The notes under the pieces were generated by a model that was given only the letters and a program-made list of their open reading frames with translations, was not told the origin of the DNA and did no database searches. From Zerene cesonia (taxonomy: Eukaryota > Arthropoda > Insecta > Lepidoptera > Pieridae): a stretch of 64,000 nucleotides of DNA. The translations under genes and the position numbers were made by a program. The stretch lies in the NCBI RefSeq assembly GCF_012273895.1, contig NC_052121.1, positions 2,914,001 through 2,978,000 of the forward strand. Reading direction: 5' to 3'. Shown in pieces: positions 25,601 to 36,200 of the stretch. Each line of letters opens with the position of its first letter. Position 1 is the first letter of the stretch.

Positions 25601-27830
25601 ATTGTTGTTTATTATTACCAAAAACATGAAAACATTATCCATATACTCTTACCAATTAACAAGCTTCACTCGTAAATTACCTTATTACTATTACCTAAGC
25701 TATCGGTTGTTAGAATATCAGCAAAATGCATCCTTAGCTCATTGTGTACCATATACCTAAGAATTGGATCTTGTACATCCAAGTACATTGTGCCTTCATT
25801 ACTATTTGTCAACCATCTGCAGTAAGTAAAACATAATAATTCAATCTACATCCTACATTAAAATATTGATGTTCTGTGCTAAAGATACATCTCTGGAAAT
25901 GTATTACGTTTTAAAATTTCAAATATTATAGTGTAAAAAATGCACTAACATTTGCAGTTACCCTTATTCTTCATCAGTAATTTGAAGTATATACAATTTT
26001 TGATAGAACTTCTCAGAAGCATTTAACAATGAAGTACATAATTGAAATCTATACTAGACAAATGAGAGAAATCCTGTATTATTAGAGGAATCCTGGTGAC
26101 TTTGCTATACCGCTGAATAATAATATTCTATAATAAAAATATTCTCATACAACATTCACATGCTTAACAAAATTAATATTTACCTACTTTGATACTTCAG
26201 AGCAGTGATGCTGCAATTGTTTTTCATCATCCATTTCTAATGTACGGGCCAAGTTACTAAACAACTGTTTTTCTTTCAACTGCTGTCTTATTTTTTCTTC
26301 CTCAGCTTTACTTAAGTATGGAAGTCCTTCGTACGTAAACTGTAATGTGATAACAACAGTGTTTATATTTCTACTAGCTTTCTGCTTGCATAGTCAAAGG
26401 GTGAGGTGAAAAGAGGAGACACACAGACAAAGTAACATTGCATATAAATGCATAAAATATTAGTAGGGATTAAATAACTAATTTTATTTCAAGGAATCTT
26501 TATATGTCACCATGCCACTTAGGTATGGAAATTGGCACAAAATGTTTATTCTTACTATATCTTATATATATGATCATAGAACATCCTTATCTTTTAAAGT
26601 TGGCTAATTGTATGAAAAAAGCCAAAAAGTTCACTGATATTATGAACATCATTTGCATCTGCCGGTAAAATAATAAACTTAGGATTTGTAGATCTAGTTT
26701 AGTGAAGATTAAATTGTATTTAAATTATGTAGAAAAATGTTTGTTTAATGGATTTACCCACAGAAAACAATTTATGTTAAAGTCTTTACTTTACTTTAGT
26801 CGTTAAGTATTTACATAAATACCAATAGGCATTCAATGAGTTTCCTGTTTTGTCACTAAAATTGTTATGATACTAAATTATGAAAAGACAACAAGCCAAG
26901 TCTGTTTGAACCACAAAGCTAATTATTTATCTATAAGAGAAGGACCAAATACAAAAAGGCAATATTTAACTCAGGTCTTCACTTTGTGTCATTTAAAACT
27001 ATTTCAATGTGTATTTTCATTTATATTATTCACAGTTAGATTTTTTTTTATATCATAGCGGGCAGCTGAGCTGGTGGTTCGCCTGATGGTAAGCGATCAC
27101 CACCGCCCATGAACATTCGCAAAGGTAGTGCCTCTACGAATGTGCTGCCCGCTTTTATGGGGTAAGGAAAAAGGAAAGGATTAAAGACTGGAAAGAAGGA
27201 ATGGACTGGGATGGGTGAGGAAAAGGAAACGGGCCTAGATAAAGATATATACTGTATGAGATCACTCTATAAAATTCTAGCTTGGCTTAATCATGGCCCT
27301 GAAGGGGGTTTTGCGTAATACTAACATAAAATGAAAAAACAAACACATTGCACAATACATATTAACTATGATCTTACCTTATTAAAATCAAAATTGTGCT
27401 TACAAAGAAATTTCAAAGTTGAGGCTTGGAATATGAAGGATTGGTCCACATCAGCAAACACTTGTGGGCATAAATGAAATGTGTAACCCACTGCTTCATA
27501 GCTGTCTAGGTCTCGCTCATATTGAAACATGGTTAAGCCGACCTGTGTCATCAGCATTTTACCAACCAGATTTTTTATTTTATCATACCTTTCTTCGTTG
27601 GTGTCAAACAGCCTGAAACATTTTTTATACTTTGGTTAAGTAAAAGTGATTCTTGTATGCTATATGAACATGTAGTTGTAAACATTATATCTATATATAT
27701 ACCTGTGTTTGAAATTTTCTCCAGCCAATATTGCAGTAAATTCGGCATCAAATCCTATAAAGCTAGAACGCTTGATGTTTTTCCGTATGTTTTCCAGTTC
27801 ACCAAGGAAATTTTTTCTAGTTATTTCCAT
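22516..27830 (-). CDS. PNLDC1: PNLDC1-type pre-piRNA 3' exonuclease (Trimmer), eight firm exons
   Basis: A poly(A)-ribonuclease-like 3'-5' exonuclease. In silkworm this family member trims pre-piRNA 3' ends on the mitochondrial surface. Eight exons (coding lengths 128, 235, 152, 136, 329, 128, 143 and 87 nt) join with GT-AG introns in consistent phase to give 446 residues, with no stop. All DEDDh nuclease residues are visible: D28 and E30 in FIGFDAEFTAI, D270 in VGHNLFLD, H360 and D365 in HEAGWD. Motifs such as FKKNIHSLFP and FIFQAS resemble vertebrate PNLDC1 as I remember it more than PARN. The start is the ATG at 27830, which places D28/E30 where the family has them. PNLDC1 is usually about 520 residues with a C-terminal RNA-recognition-like fold and membrane anchor; that end is unresolved here (see the segments at 21541-21609 and 20329-20704). 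The gene is divergent from MCORP. Family assignment is strong; PNLDC1 over PARN is an inference from motif resemblance. Confidence 0.85.
22650..22790 (+). repeat. Retroelement 3'-end remnant in PNLDC1 intron 8
   Basis: AAACTAGCGGTCTGCTTCGG, then CAGTCCAGTAGTTCTTTAGA and AAACGAATAAA. A diverged member of the CTAGCGGTTC type. Confidence 0.55.
23551..23735 (+). repeat. SINE-like repeat family A, copy 4, in PNLDC1 intron 7
   Basis: T-rich start, ATGTCACAGCGGGCAACTGAG, GTAAGCGATCACCACCGCCC, then GAGGAAAAGC and a CCCCCACTCATCATACGAGA end. It is antisense to the gene and 3' truncated. Confidence 0.8.
23855..23997 (-). CDS. PNLDC1: PNLDC1 exon 7
   Basis: It runs from an ATTCTAG acceptor to a TATATG|GTATGT donor. 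It completes G370 and reads GYCFIRLGHWAA, then a SPYCNKINIIRGAMLYM stretch. This matches the helix and NK-hydrophobic strand that follow Exo III in PARN and PNLDC1. It ends in phase 0 at residue 417. Confidence 0.87.
24065..24172 (+). repeat. SINE-like repeat family A, copy 5 (fragment), in PNLDC1 intron 6
   Basis: A degenerate 5' fragment: TTTTTATGCCATAGCAGGCAG, GATGGTTCG, CCCCGCCCATGAAAATTTGC and GGGTTGCCCGC. It is antisense to the gene. Confidence 0.65.
24241..24420 (+). repeat. Retroelement 3'-end remnant with (CAAA)n tail in PNLDC1 intron 6
   Basis: CAGCTAGCAGTTCGCCCCGG, CTAATGGTGAAAGAATTTTT, CGTTCCAGTGGTTTTTG and a (CAAA)n tail ending near 24385, followed by the usual CTTCCTCTTTATAACATTAG end. 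Confidence 0.65.
24620..24750 (+). repeat. Repeat family D fragment (ATGTTCCCACT type, reverse) in PNLDC1 intron 6
   Basis: GTCAGCGTGGTGGATATGGC, CTGAACCCTCATAAGAG, CTGTGTCCCAGAAGTGGGAA and GGGCTGACGATGATGA are the reverse complement of the first part of the element at 56612-56960. Confidence 0.65.
24896..25023 (-). CDS. PNLDC1: PNLDC1 exon 6 (Exo III motif, His and last Asp)
   Basis: It runs from a GTTTTTAG acceptor to a CTCAG|GTAATC donor, phase 1. It encodes residues 327-369 and carries SYHEAGWDSFCSG. H360 and D365 match the DEDDh histidine and last aspartate of PARN-like nucleases (HEAGYD in PARN). Confidence 0.88.
25111..25439 (-). CDS. PNLDC1: PNLDC1 exon 5 (Exo II motif)
   Basis: It runs from a TTTCAG acceptor to a CAAGA|GTAAGC donor, phase 2. 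It encodes residues 218-326 with the third catalytic acid, D270, in PIVGHNLFLDTILLHSQF, followed by FKKNIHSLFPLIFDTK. This is the most diagnostic exon for the family. Confidence 0.9.
25681..25816 (-). CDS. PNLDC1: PNLDC1 exon 4
   Basis: It runs from a CTGCAG acceptor to an AATAAG|GTAATT donor, ending in phase 0. It encodes WLTNSNEGTMYLDVQDP and the following segment, which falls where PARN has its R3H domain; the peptide RYMVH fits the R-x3-H spacing of that motif. An upstream TTAG|GTAATA donor is rejected because it breaks the frame of exon 5. Confidence 0.83.
26188..26339 (-). CDS. PNLDC1: PNLDC1 exon 3
   Basis: It runs from a CATTACAG acceptor to an AA|GTAGGT donor, phase 2. It begins FTYEGLPYLSKAEEEKIRQQ, like the IPYM...EKKIR segment of PNLDC1. 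The nearby GGTAAA donor is ruled out because it would add an in-frame TAG, and the chosen donor joins cleanly to TGG in the next exon. Confidence 0.85.
27040..27236 (+). repeat. SINE-like repeat family A, copy 6, in PNLDC1 intron 2
   Basis: The cleanest copy: TATCATAGCGGGCAGCTGAG, GCGATCACCACCGCCCATGA, AGTGCCTCTACGAATGTGC and GGGTGAGGAAAAGGAAACGG. It is nearly identical to the reverse copy at 859-1058. It is antisense to the host gene. Confidence 0.82.
27378..27612 (-). CDS. PNLDC1: PNLDC1 exon 2
   Basis: It runs from a TGTTTCAG acceptor to an AAG|GTAAGA donor. It encodes residues 43-121, including the nuclease-core strand MTQVGLTMFQYE and the FIFQAS...FLCKHNFDFNK segment, both typical of the PARN/PNLDC1 family. 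It ends in phase 0. Confidence 0.88.
27703..27830 (-). CDS. PNLDC1: PNLDC1 exon 1 (start codon, Exo I motif)
   Basis: Coding exon starting at the ATG at 27830-27828 and ending at a CAG|GTATAT donor, phase 2. It encodes residues 1-42 and holds the first two catalytic acids, D28 and E30, in GFDAEF. No 5' UTR exon or promoter could be recognised upstream. Confidence 0.87.
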
Positions 27831-30121
27831 TATTCTTTAGTTAAGCTTAAAAATAAACAGTTCACAATTATTCAACAGTTAATTGGAATCCTATAATAAA
27901 CCGTAAAGATTTCAATACTATCAATATTAAAACCTTATCAACATGGATTCGAAGTTTGAATTTGTTACTTGAAGTTGAAAGAAGTTTTTAGCGATTTTTT
28001 TAAGGTTTTAAGTTTTTACTTATATTCTATGATTTTGAGCAGTTTTGATTTTGTCACTTTGGCATATTTAGTCATTTCACAATGACATAACATTATGTGT
28101 CATAAAAAGTGTGCTGCTAAGAATATATTTTTATTTTCCTTATATTTTATTCTTAACAAGATTTTTTTAGAATCTGGTTTCATCTATATGTAACCATAAT
28201 CCATAATAATATGGTTATTTGTAACGAGTTAACAATTTAAATGGCGGTATCAAAATATTTTGAGAATATCTTTGAGAGCGAAGTGTTTACCCGCATTAAT
28301 AAGCATTGCCATACTTAAGAATTTATAGTTTGAATAAAATTTGTAATGCTTTTTCTATTACGCACCATATCGAAAACTTTCCATTTCATTTTTTGGTTGT
28401 AAATCCTACGAATATTATAAAAGCAAAATTTCGTAAAATATATGGATCTATGTTTGTTCGTCTTTAACGCAAAATCACATGATCGGAACTGTATTAATTT
28501 TAGTACAGATAGATTATAGTATTAGTAATTAGTAAGTAGGTAACTTGTTATCCGTTTTTTATACGTATGACGTCAGTTGACTTGGGTGATAGGATACTTT
28601 TTATCTCGATAAAGTGCTCCCTTGGGATAAAACAGGATTCTTGATCCGTCTCATCCCAGCTCTGCGCAGATAAATAATAAAAAGTACTTTATTTCTCAAC
28701 CATACAATAAATTTACAAACAACCGATGGTCTCAACTAGATAGTAATCTTTTTAACAACTAATTTATAATTTTTTACGGAGTTGCCGAAATTGTGAATTT
28801 TTTTGTAGCTTGGCAATACATAAAAGTAGCTTTGTGTTATATGTACCTACGCGAAGTAAGTCTTGAGAAGTATTTACAGAGGGTATTCCTATATCAGAAT
28901 TTAGAACTGCTGCTAGTATTATATTTTTCGTGCCTGAGAAAAGATCGTATGTTATATTATATATGTTATTGAAATAGCGATTTAGAACGTTATTTTTATG
29001 AACATATTAAACAATTTTAATCGTTACCTATATTTATTATCCTGCTGGAATAAATAATTTTTGTTATTAAGTGTAAGAATGGGGTGATAACTTATGGATG
29101 ACTTACACTAATCGTGAACGAAATATTTATAGAATCGGATAAAAGTATGCACAATGCACATTATTCGTTAACATGTATGAGCGTACTTTGCGCGACGTTA
29201 CGTAAACAGAAATATGTCTGTAAGTAGATTAAGCCAAGGACGCCCGGTCGGTGGGGAAACAACCGCATCAGGAAGTAGCATTATGCAATAATTTTGTAGA
29301 CACACATTTGGTTCAAAATTTAAATTTGGATGCATTAGTCCGTCACAGAGTAAAAAAGCCCTAAATCTATGATAGGCAAACCGTACCTTTTTTCTATCGT
29401 GAAATAGCAAGGAAAACTCATTTTTAAAATAATATATGTACAGATAATCCAACCAAATCAAATCAATTTACTACCTAAAAGGAATAAAAAATAAAATTGG
29501 AAGTTTGAGACGTTGTAAACGTTTATTGCAAGCGTGTGTTCTTAGATTTTTCACAATATTTTAGAGAGGAGAATACATTTATAATTTGGAAAAGAGATTT
29601 GGGAATGATAATTGCACGGGGATTTTTTTTTTGAGTTAAGAACACAAATATTAGATAAGCTATAAATAAGGGCTCCATAACATATTTATTCGTTATATCG
29701 TTAATTTACTTTCTAGTAATATATTTTTAAAAGGGTTTGATAAAATCTATTCTATATCTGACCTTCTCATACATTTGTTCAACATTAATAATATATTGTA
29801 TTAATATAATTGCATAAGCAACGAAACATGTTTCAAACTAACGGTGATCTGCAGCCAACAATCAGACAGATATTAATAAAGTTGCACAATAAGTTACATA
29901 AGGCAGAGAGAGCTCAGCTGCCGCCTACCAATTTACTTCCAAAACCGAGCCCTGAGCCGCAAAGCCTGAAGGTGGTCATTGCACGCAGTGATTGTTATTT
30001 GTTACCAGTCGCCACTCCATGGTAGACTCGCGTAGTCGTGTGCTATTGACAACCGATTAATTCGATACAAATCGATTAAAATGTCGTAAGCGCTGTCGAC
30101 GATAAAGATTTTGTAAATAAA
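27831..30121. other. Divergent intergenic region PNLDC1 / MCORP
   Basis: About 2.3 kb between the two start codons. It holds a degenerate repeat (28420-28680) and a less AT-rich block at about 29890-30060, just upstream of the MCORP start, that could be promoter or 5' UTR. No TATA box at a convincing distance is seen for either gene. A 71-codon plus-strand ORF (29810-30025) has no recognisable homology and is probably chance. Confidence 0.6.
28420..28680 (+). repeat. Degenerate transposon remnant in the divergent promoter region
   Basis: GTTTGTTCGTCTTTAACGCA, then TTGACTTGGGTGATAGGATA, CTTTTTATCTCGAT, GGGATAAAACAGGATTCTTG. It shares order and wording with 34255-34460, so both come from one family. 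The class is not certain. Confidence 0.5.
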
Positions 30122-30260
30122 ATGGAGGTCGAGAAAAAAGTGGATGAGTGTGCAGTGATGGAGAAGCCTAATTACATGCTTATGTCCTTGCAAAGGATAC
30201 TGGTGTTGTTTGTAATATTGGCAAGTGTTATTGTGGTTGTTTACTATACGCCTATGCCAG
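30122..30260 (+). CDS. MCORP: MCORP exon 1 (membrane anchor)
   Basis: It runs from the ATG at 30122 to a CCAG|GTGCGT donor, phase 1. It encodes 46 residues: a charged start with lysines, then the hydrophobic run ILVLFVILASVIVVVYY (26-42). No stop-free upstream extension in this frame improves on this start. It is cytoplasmic-N by the positive-inside rule (R25 precedes the helix). Confidence 0.82.
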
Positions 30261-33200
30261 GTGCGTGAATTTGTAAACTATATTTATTAATTTAATGCTT
30301 TATTGCACACACAAAATAGAGAAATGCAGAAACAACAATAACGATTATTATTCATTTTTAATTTGTTATAATGAATACAAACATATGGACCAATTTGATT
30401 AAGTGCTTGCTTAAGTACGTAAGATTATTTACAGGCTTAATTTATATTTTACGAAGAAATTAACATATCATACACATAGTAATAGAGAATGATAATTTAC
30501 AAATACACAACAAAGTTTATAAACATTAAATTATCAACGATATATTCTTTTATATGATTCCGTGTCGATTTATTATAAAATAGTAATACGCTACTTCATT
30601 CTGTCGTTAATTTCATTTTCGAAAACGAAAACATCTCGTACTTAAATAAGGAGCAATTCTGAATCACACAGAACCGGTATATTTAATTTTTAAGCAAAAC
30701 ACTTTTTATTCTACAAATGGAGTTGTTGAACTTGAAAACACGTTTTTCTTATTAGAACTTTTGTAAACAAAAAACCTTTTACATGTATACTATTGAAACT
30801 AAACATAATACCAATACCGCTGTCATTCAGCTGATGCTGGTTAATGACTATTGCAAGAGATAGTAGGGTTTCCATCTCAAATTGACAAACATTGTGACAG
30901 ACATATTTTAAAATCCGAAAGATATTTAATATAAAAAAATAAGTTTGGGAAATGTTCTTATGAAAGATACTAGATACAATATCAATGCTATTTGGAAAAT
31001 ATTGCCTTGATATTTTTATCTTGGGCAGATTTATAAAAATTATTTGTTTTTTACAGAGGAATACTTCGAAAACTGTGATCGAGAATGCCATGAGCTTGAT
31101 TGGCCGATGATATGTAGAGTGAAACTAGTAATAGAAGTTTATAAAACGTATAGCAAGTAAGTTACAAATTACAATTAACAAAAAACCATAAAATACGCTC
31201 TTTTAAAAAAGAATACACGGTTTATTCTTAATGCTATTTTTTCACAGATCCTGTAGCAATTGTCTAGAAGCAGGCAAGGAATGTCCGCCGATGTGCATCA
31301 CAGCCGACGGTAGAGTCCGAGGAGTACTCTCGGCTAACAGGGAACTCCCGGCTCCTGCATTTCACGTGTGTCAAAATGATATTCTCGTTGTGGACGTTGT
31401 GCATCGGGCACCAGCACATGCGCTGTCGATGCATTGGCGAGGACAACCACAGAAAGAAACCCCATTTATGGATGGAACACCCATGCTAACACAGTGTCCC
31501 CAACCAGCCTATACCACATTCCAGTATAAATTCCGCGCTTCAAAAGCTGGCACTCATATGTACCATGCTCATTCCGCTGCTGATGCAGCTGATGGTCTAG
31601 CGGGCGCTTTAATTGTCCGACAATCGCCACGACTTGATCCTCTAAAGAAATTATACGATATCGACGCCACTGATCATACAATTTTTGTGGTAGAATGGGG
31701 ACATTCCATGGGCCCATTGGCTGGAATTACTTCTAAAGTTCCAAATGCAGAATCCTTATTAATAAATGGAAAAGGAAATACTGCTGAATCACCAAACGCT
31801 CCGTTATCAATATTCAATGTTGAATATGGTAAACGCTACAGATTCCGTCTCGCATACGGCGGCGGTATAAAAAGTTGTTCGATTAAATTTTATATTGAAA
31901 ATCATATTTTAAACCTAGTTGCACTAGACGGTGATATGATTGTTCCTGTGTATGTTAATAGTATTACATTAGGTCGTGGCGAACGTGCAGACTTTATATT
32001 GGAAGCTAATAAAATGTCTGGTGTTTATGACGTGAAAGTTGTGGCCGATAATACGTGTCAAGAAAATTTAGAAGGTCTCGCAAAATTAGTGTATCATAAA
32101 GAGCATAAAACACTACAAAAACACGTTACAGTGGCTGATGTTGTAGCGGATAAAGATTTTACAACAGTGATAAGTGATTTGTGTACGGAAGACAATGTGT
32201 TGTGTTTGAATGAAGTGCATTCATCGAGTCACCTTCCGGAAAGCCTCTCTGGATTAATAGATGAGACTATTTACGTGCCCTTCAATTACTCGACTCGACA
32301 AATATCCGTAAAACGATTAGGTAAGTTATAATAATTGCTATATAAAGAAATAATTATGGTAACAGAAGTTCAAAATATCTCAGCTTGGTATACGTTTCAA
32401 AATTAATACTAAATTAGATTATAATTCAATACTTATGGTAGGTATTCATCTAAATCAGTGATTTTCACTAATATCTATATGATGAGTCAAACAATTTATT
32501 TCACTCTTTATTGCCAAACACGTTGGAAATGTAATAGGCTGAATCGAGATATAAGGTTCAAGCGAGGGTCATGTCAGTGATGAGTTTCTCAGGTTCTCTA
32601 AAGATAGATATGTCTTGTAAGTTTATTTGTCGATGTACATATATATGTCCTTTATAATGATAACGTGCAATATGTTCTACTGCAACTAATAAGTTTTGGT
32701 AGATCATATTGCCAACATTGCTCTTCATTAGTAAAATATTGACTGAAATTTTGATAAAGAAGTTTAGAGAGTAGTTTTTTTTATTGTTTACGATATTATT
32801 TTTTAAACGCCAAAAACATTTTTCTCCTTAAAATCGGAGGTTCTCAACCCTACTCGGCCTATAATCACTGACTTTATTATGTTCTCTCCGGCTTCGGCTT
32901 TTGTGTGAAAACGTTACAAACATACAAAAATACAAAAATACAAAAGTTTCCTCTTAACAATATTTGTGTAGGTGAAAAAACACTAATGTGACAATTCGAT
33001 TGTCTATCACACTAAAGTAAGAAACGAATAAAAAGGGCTTCGTATCATTATACATATTGAACACTTTTCGCCGTTTTGGAAAACGTGAAAAATAGTTTGA
33101 TTACATACAAAGGTCATATCAAACGTTGTAACATTTGTAGACAAACCGATTCTTCTCTTTAAGTGATTTCAATAAATGTATAAATTTTAAATTAAATATG

Positions 33201-36200
33201 GCTAATATTTTAATTAATTATATTTAATTTGTGTTCTATTAAATTCGCAGTCTCCTTATCTTATCGAGATAATTAAGTATATATTGTTTAATGTATCTAA
33301 CTGACAAATAATTCCTGGGGTGGGTGTTTATATTTGTAATACATCTTAACATCTTAACAACAATTAGAAATATGAAGATCAGATAGAGGTTAACTTCTTA
33401 ATATAGATTATATAACTAGTAAAACGTTAAAATACATTTCTTTCGCACTTTTAAAGACAGTGATATTATATATTTTAACATAACCTTTATATCAATGTAG
33501 TTTATATACAGCTACATGATACGGAGAAGAATGAACGAGATTTCTCTTTACAAAATATCAAGCAAAGGTTAATGGGTCGTTTGCTCACCTTTGAAGCCCT
33601 CGATTTTTTACGTAAAGTATAAAAATAATAATTATTTCATCACCCTAAAGAGCAATTTGCAAGAATTGCTAAATAAAATGGTCACGGAAACGGAAATTTC
33701 TTTCATGTTGTAGTTTTTTATTGATGTAAATAAATATTTTATTATATTTAACCATACCTTACTTTACTTACATTATGTAAGCGGCGCACTTAAAGTTTGA
33801 AGCGCATGTATTTGATTTTATCGAGTAACAATCAATCTAATTTAGTTTCAAATTGTCAGAACTAGAACAATTTTAAATAGGACTGCATGTGGGTAAACAG
33901 CATTCAAATAAACAATAGTTAAAATTGCAACACCTAGGAAAAAAAAAATTAAGGTAACAAACCCAAAAAATGCAGCCGAATTGAACACCTCCTTTTTGAA
34001 GTCGGTTGAACATTAACGCTGCTTTATGTTACATCTTTGCACTAAATTGAATATTTTTTTAAATGCCTATTTGAAAATTTACTGCGATTTCAAATTCACA
34101 TTTATTCCAGTTAAATGTTTCTCATTTTATTATTTTGTTATACGACCCGCGTGGATTAAAATAACGAAGAAGAGAGAGAGAGAGAGAAGAGAAGTTATTT
34201 ATTTCACCCGTCCTATTCTAATCAAAGTAATCACACTTATATTATTAATTAGACAGTTTGTTTGTTTGGATGTTTGTCCGTCAATCACACTGAAACTACT
34301 GAACGGATTTTGATTTGAAGTTTGGTATACAGACAGGGTATGAGTTGACTTGGGTCATATGTTACTTTTTATCCCGATTAAATAGTAATCGGGATAAAAA
34401 GTAACCTATCAACCAATCCCTTAGGATAAAGCAGGAATCTTGATATCCGGGCGGAGCCGGGCCAAGCGTCTAATAAATTATACATCTGAACGCTCTTTTA
34501 AATATTTGTGGCTATATGAGACTGTAAATAAAACTACAAAGAGAATTAAAGTAGGTCATCACTCGACACTCGATTGTTGTAACTGTGGCGAAAGCGTTCC
34601 TAATTATATAATGTACAGAATATTTCAAACGAAAAGCAACGATTTATTATTTTTAAAGAGCTGTAGTGAAATCGTTTAGTAACGTGATTACAATCATTTT
34701 GGTTATTTATTACGTGTTCAGGACTTTTTGGGCAACGGTAGAAAGCTTAAAAACAATGTATATACATAATACACATGTATTTTTCACTACTTAAGTCTTT
34801 GTAGAACCCAAAATATGTATATATCAATACAATTTCGTTAATATGACATACATTATCGTTTCAATATGAAATGTACTGAGAGGATATATATGTACTTTTT
34901 CATGTTAGGGAAAAAGTTCGGATAAGCTTAGGACAGTGTTAGTTTAGGACTGGTTCGTCACTTTTTCCAACGCGGCTCGTTTAAAAACAATTTATTAGTA
35001 AGCCAGCTAGAATAATCCACACCAAGTATTTTTATACCTTCGAAAAAGAGGCATTTAGTTGAAGAAATCGCTAGAGCTTCTCTAGGTGGAGTTTAGCTAT
35101 TTGTTTATATTACTAAAAAGTAGTTATTATCATAAAATCCATGAATAAAATATCACAAAGGTTATTATTTCAGAGATCACTGATTGTAAAATGTATTACA
35201 TAATTACGAAATATGAAATTTCCATGAAAAATACATTTTTACATGTAAATTTAGACTATGTCAATCTCTAGCCTACTCAGGACACGAATCTTACCATAGA
35301 ATCGCTCTGCTTTATTAAATATTAGTAAGGATTAATAGATAAAATCTCCGTAAACCACCATAAAGATACGCCTTTCGCTATGAATCTTTATAAAAAGTTT
35401 TTATTTAAACTAGGAAATGAAAGGTATAAGTTTTAAGTAAGATAAGGTAAGTCGATGTAACAACTTCGCTAATTTTATTTAAGTTTCAATGCAGCTTCTA
35501 CTTGAATGAATATATCGTTTGTATAAAGTAAATTTCGTATCTTACGTGAAGTTCTGTTGATTAGGGGACTAGATAGTTCGTAACTAGAAACGGTATAGTC
35601 TAAGAGCGTGATGGCCAAACCTACGACAATCATAGAAGCTGAAAGTTTATCTGTCATACAGATAAGAACGATTCCAGATTATAAAACTTAGCGGTTTGGC
35701 ACAGATCATAATAAGAACCTACCCTCCTTATAGTACTTTTTATTGATTTTTAAATATTTAAATGAAGCCTATAAAATTCTTTAACGTTATTAGTACTTGA
35801 ATGAGATATTAACTCTTCCAATCCACGTTACATTGTTACGGATTGATGTAATGATTTATTTGCGTAAAATTGCACTAGAGAATTTTGGAAAACTTCATTA
35901 ATCTCTAATAGATTTTATTCATAAATCGAAAAACGTTTTGAATAAAATACAGAACAAACTAAAGAAAATTGCTGTCTGCGTAGCGGCACAGAACAATAAG
36001 TGCAAGTTGTCGCGGGCTCTTGAGCTACTAATATTAGAATATACGTACAAAATTATGGTTTGTTGCAGCGAAGGACTAAACGTATGAAGGAATTTATCGT
36101 TTTAGTTTGAACCAGAGAGAGATATAAGTTGATTTCAATACAATTTACTGAAATACTACTACTATCTACTAAATGATGTCAAAATAGTAGATTTATAAAA

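Noticed and set aside
30711..31091. 126-codon minus-strand ORF
   Set aside because: It overlaps MCORP intron 1 and the start of exon 2 on the opposite strand, with no recognisable domain.
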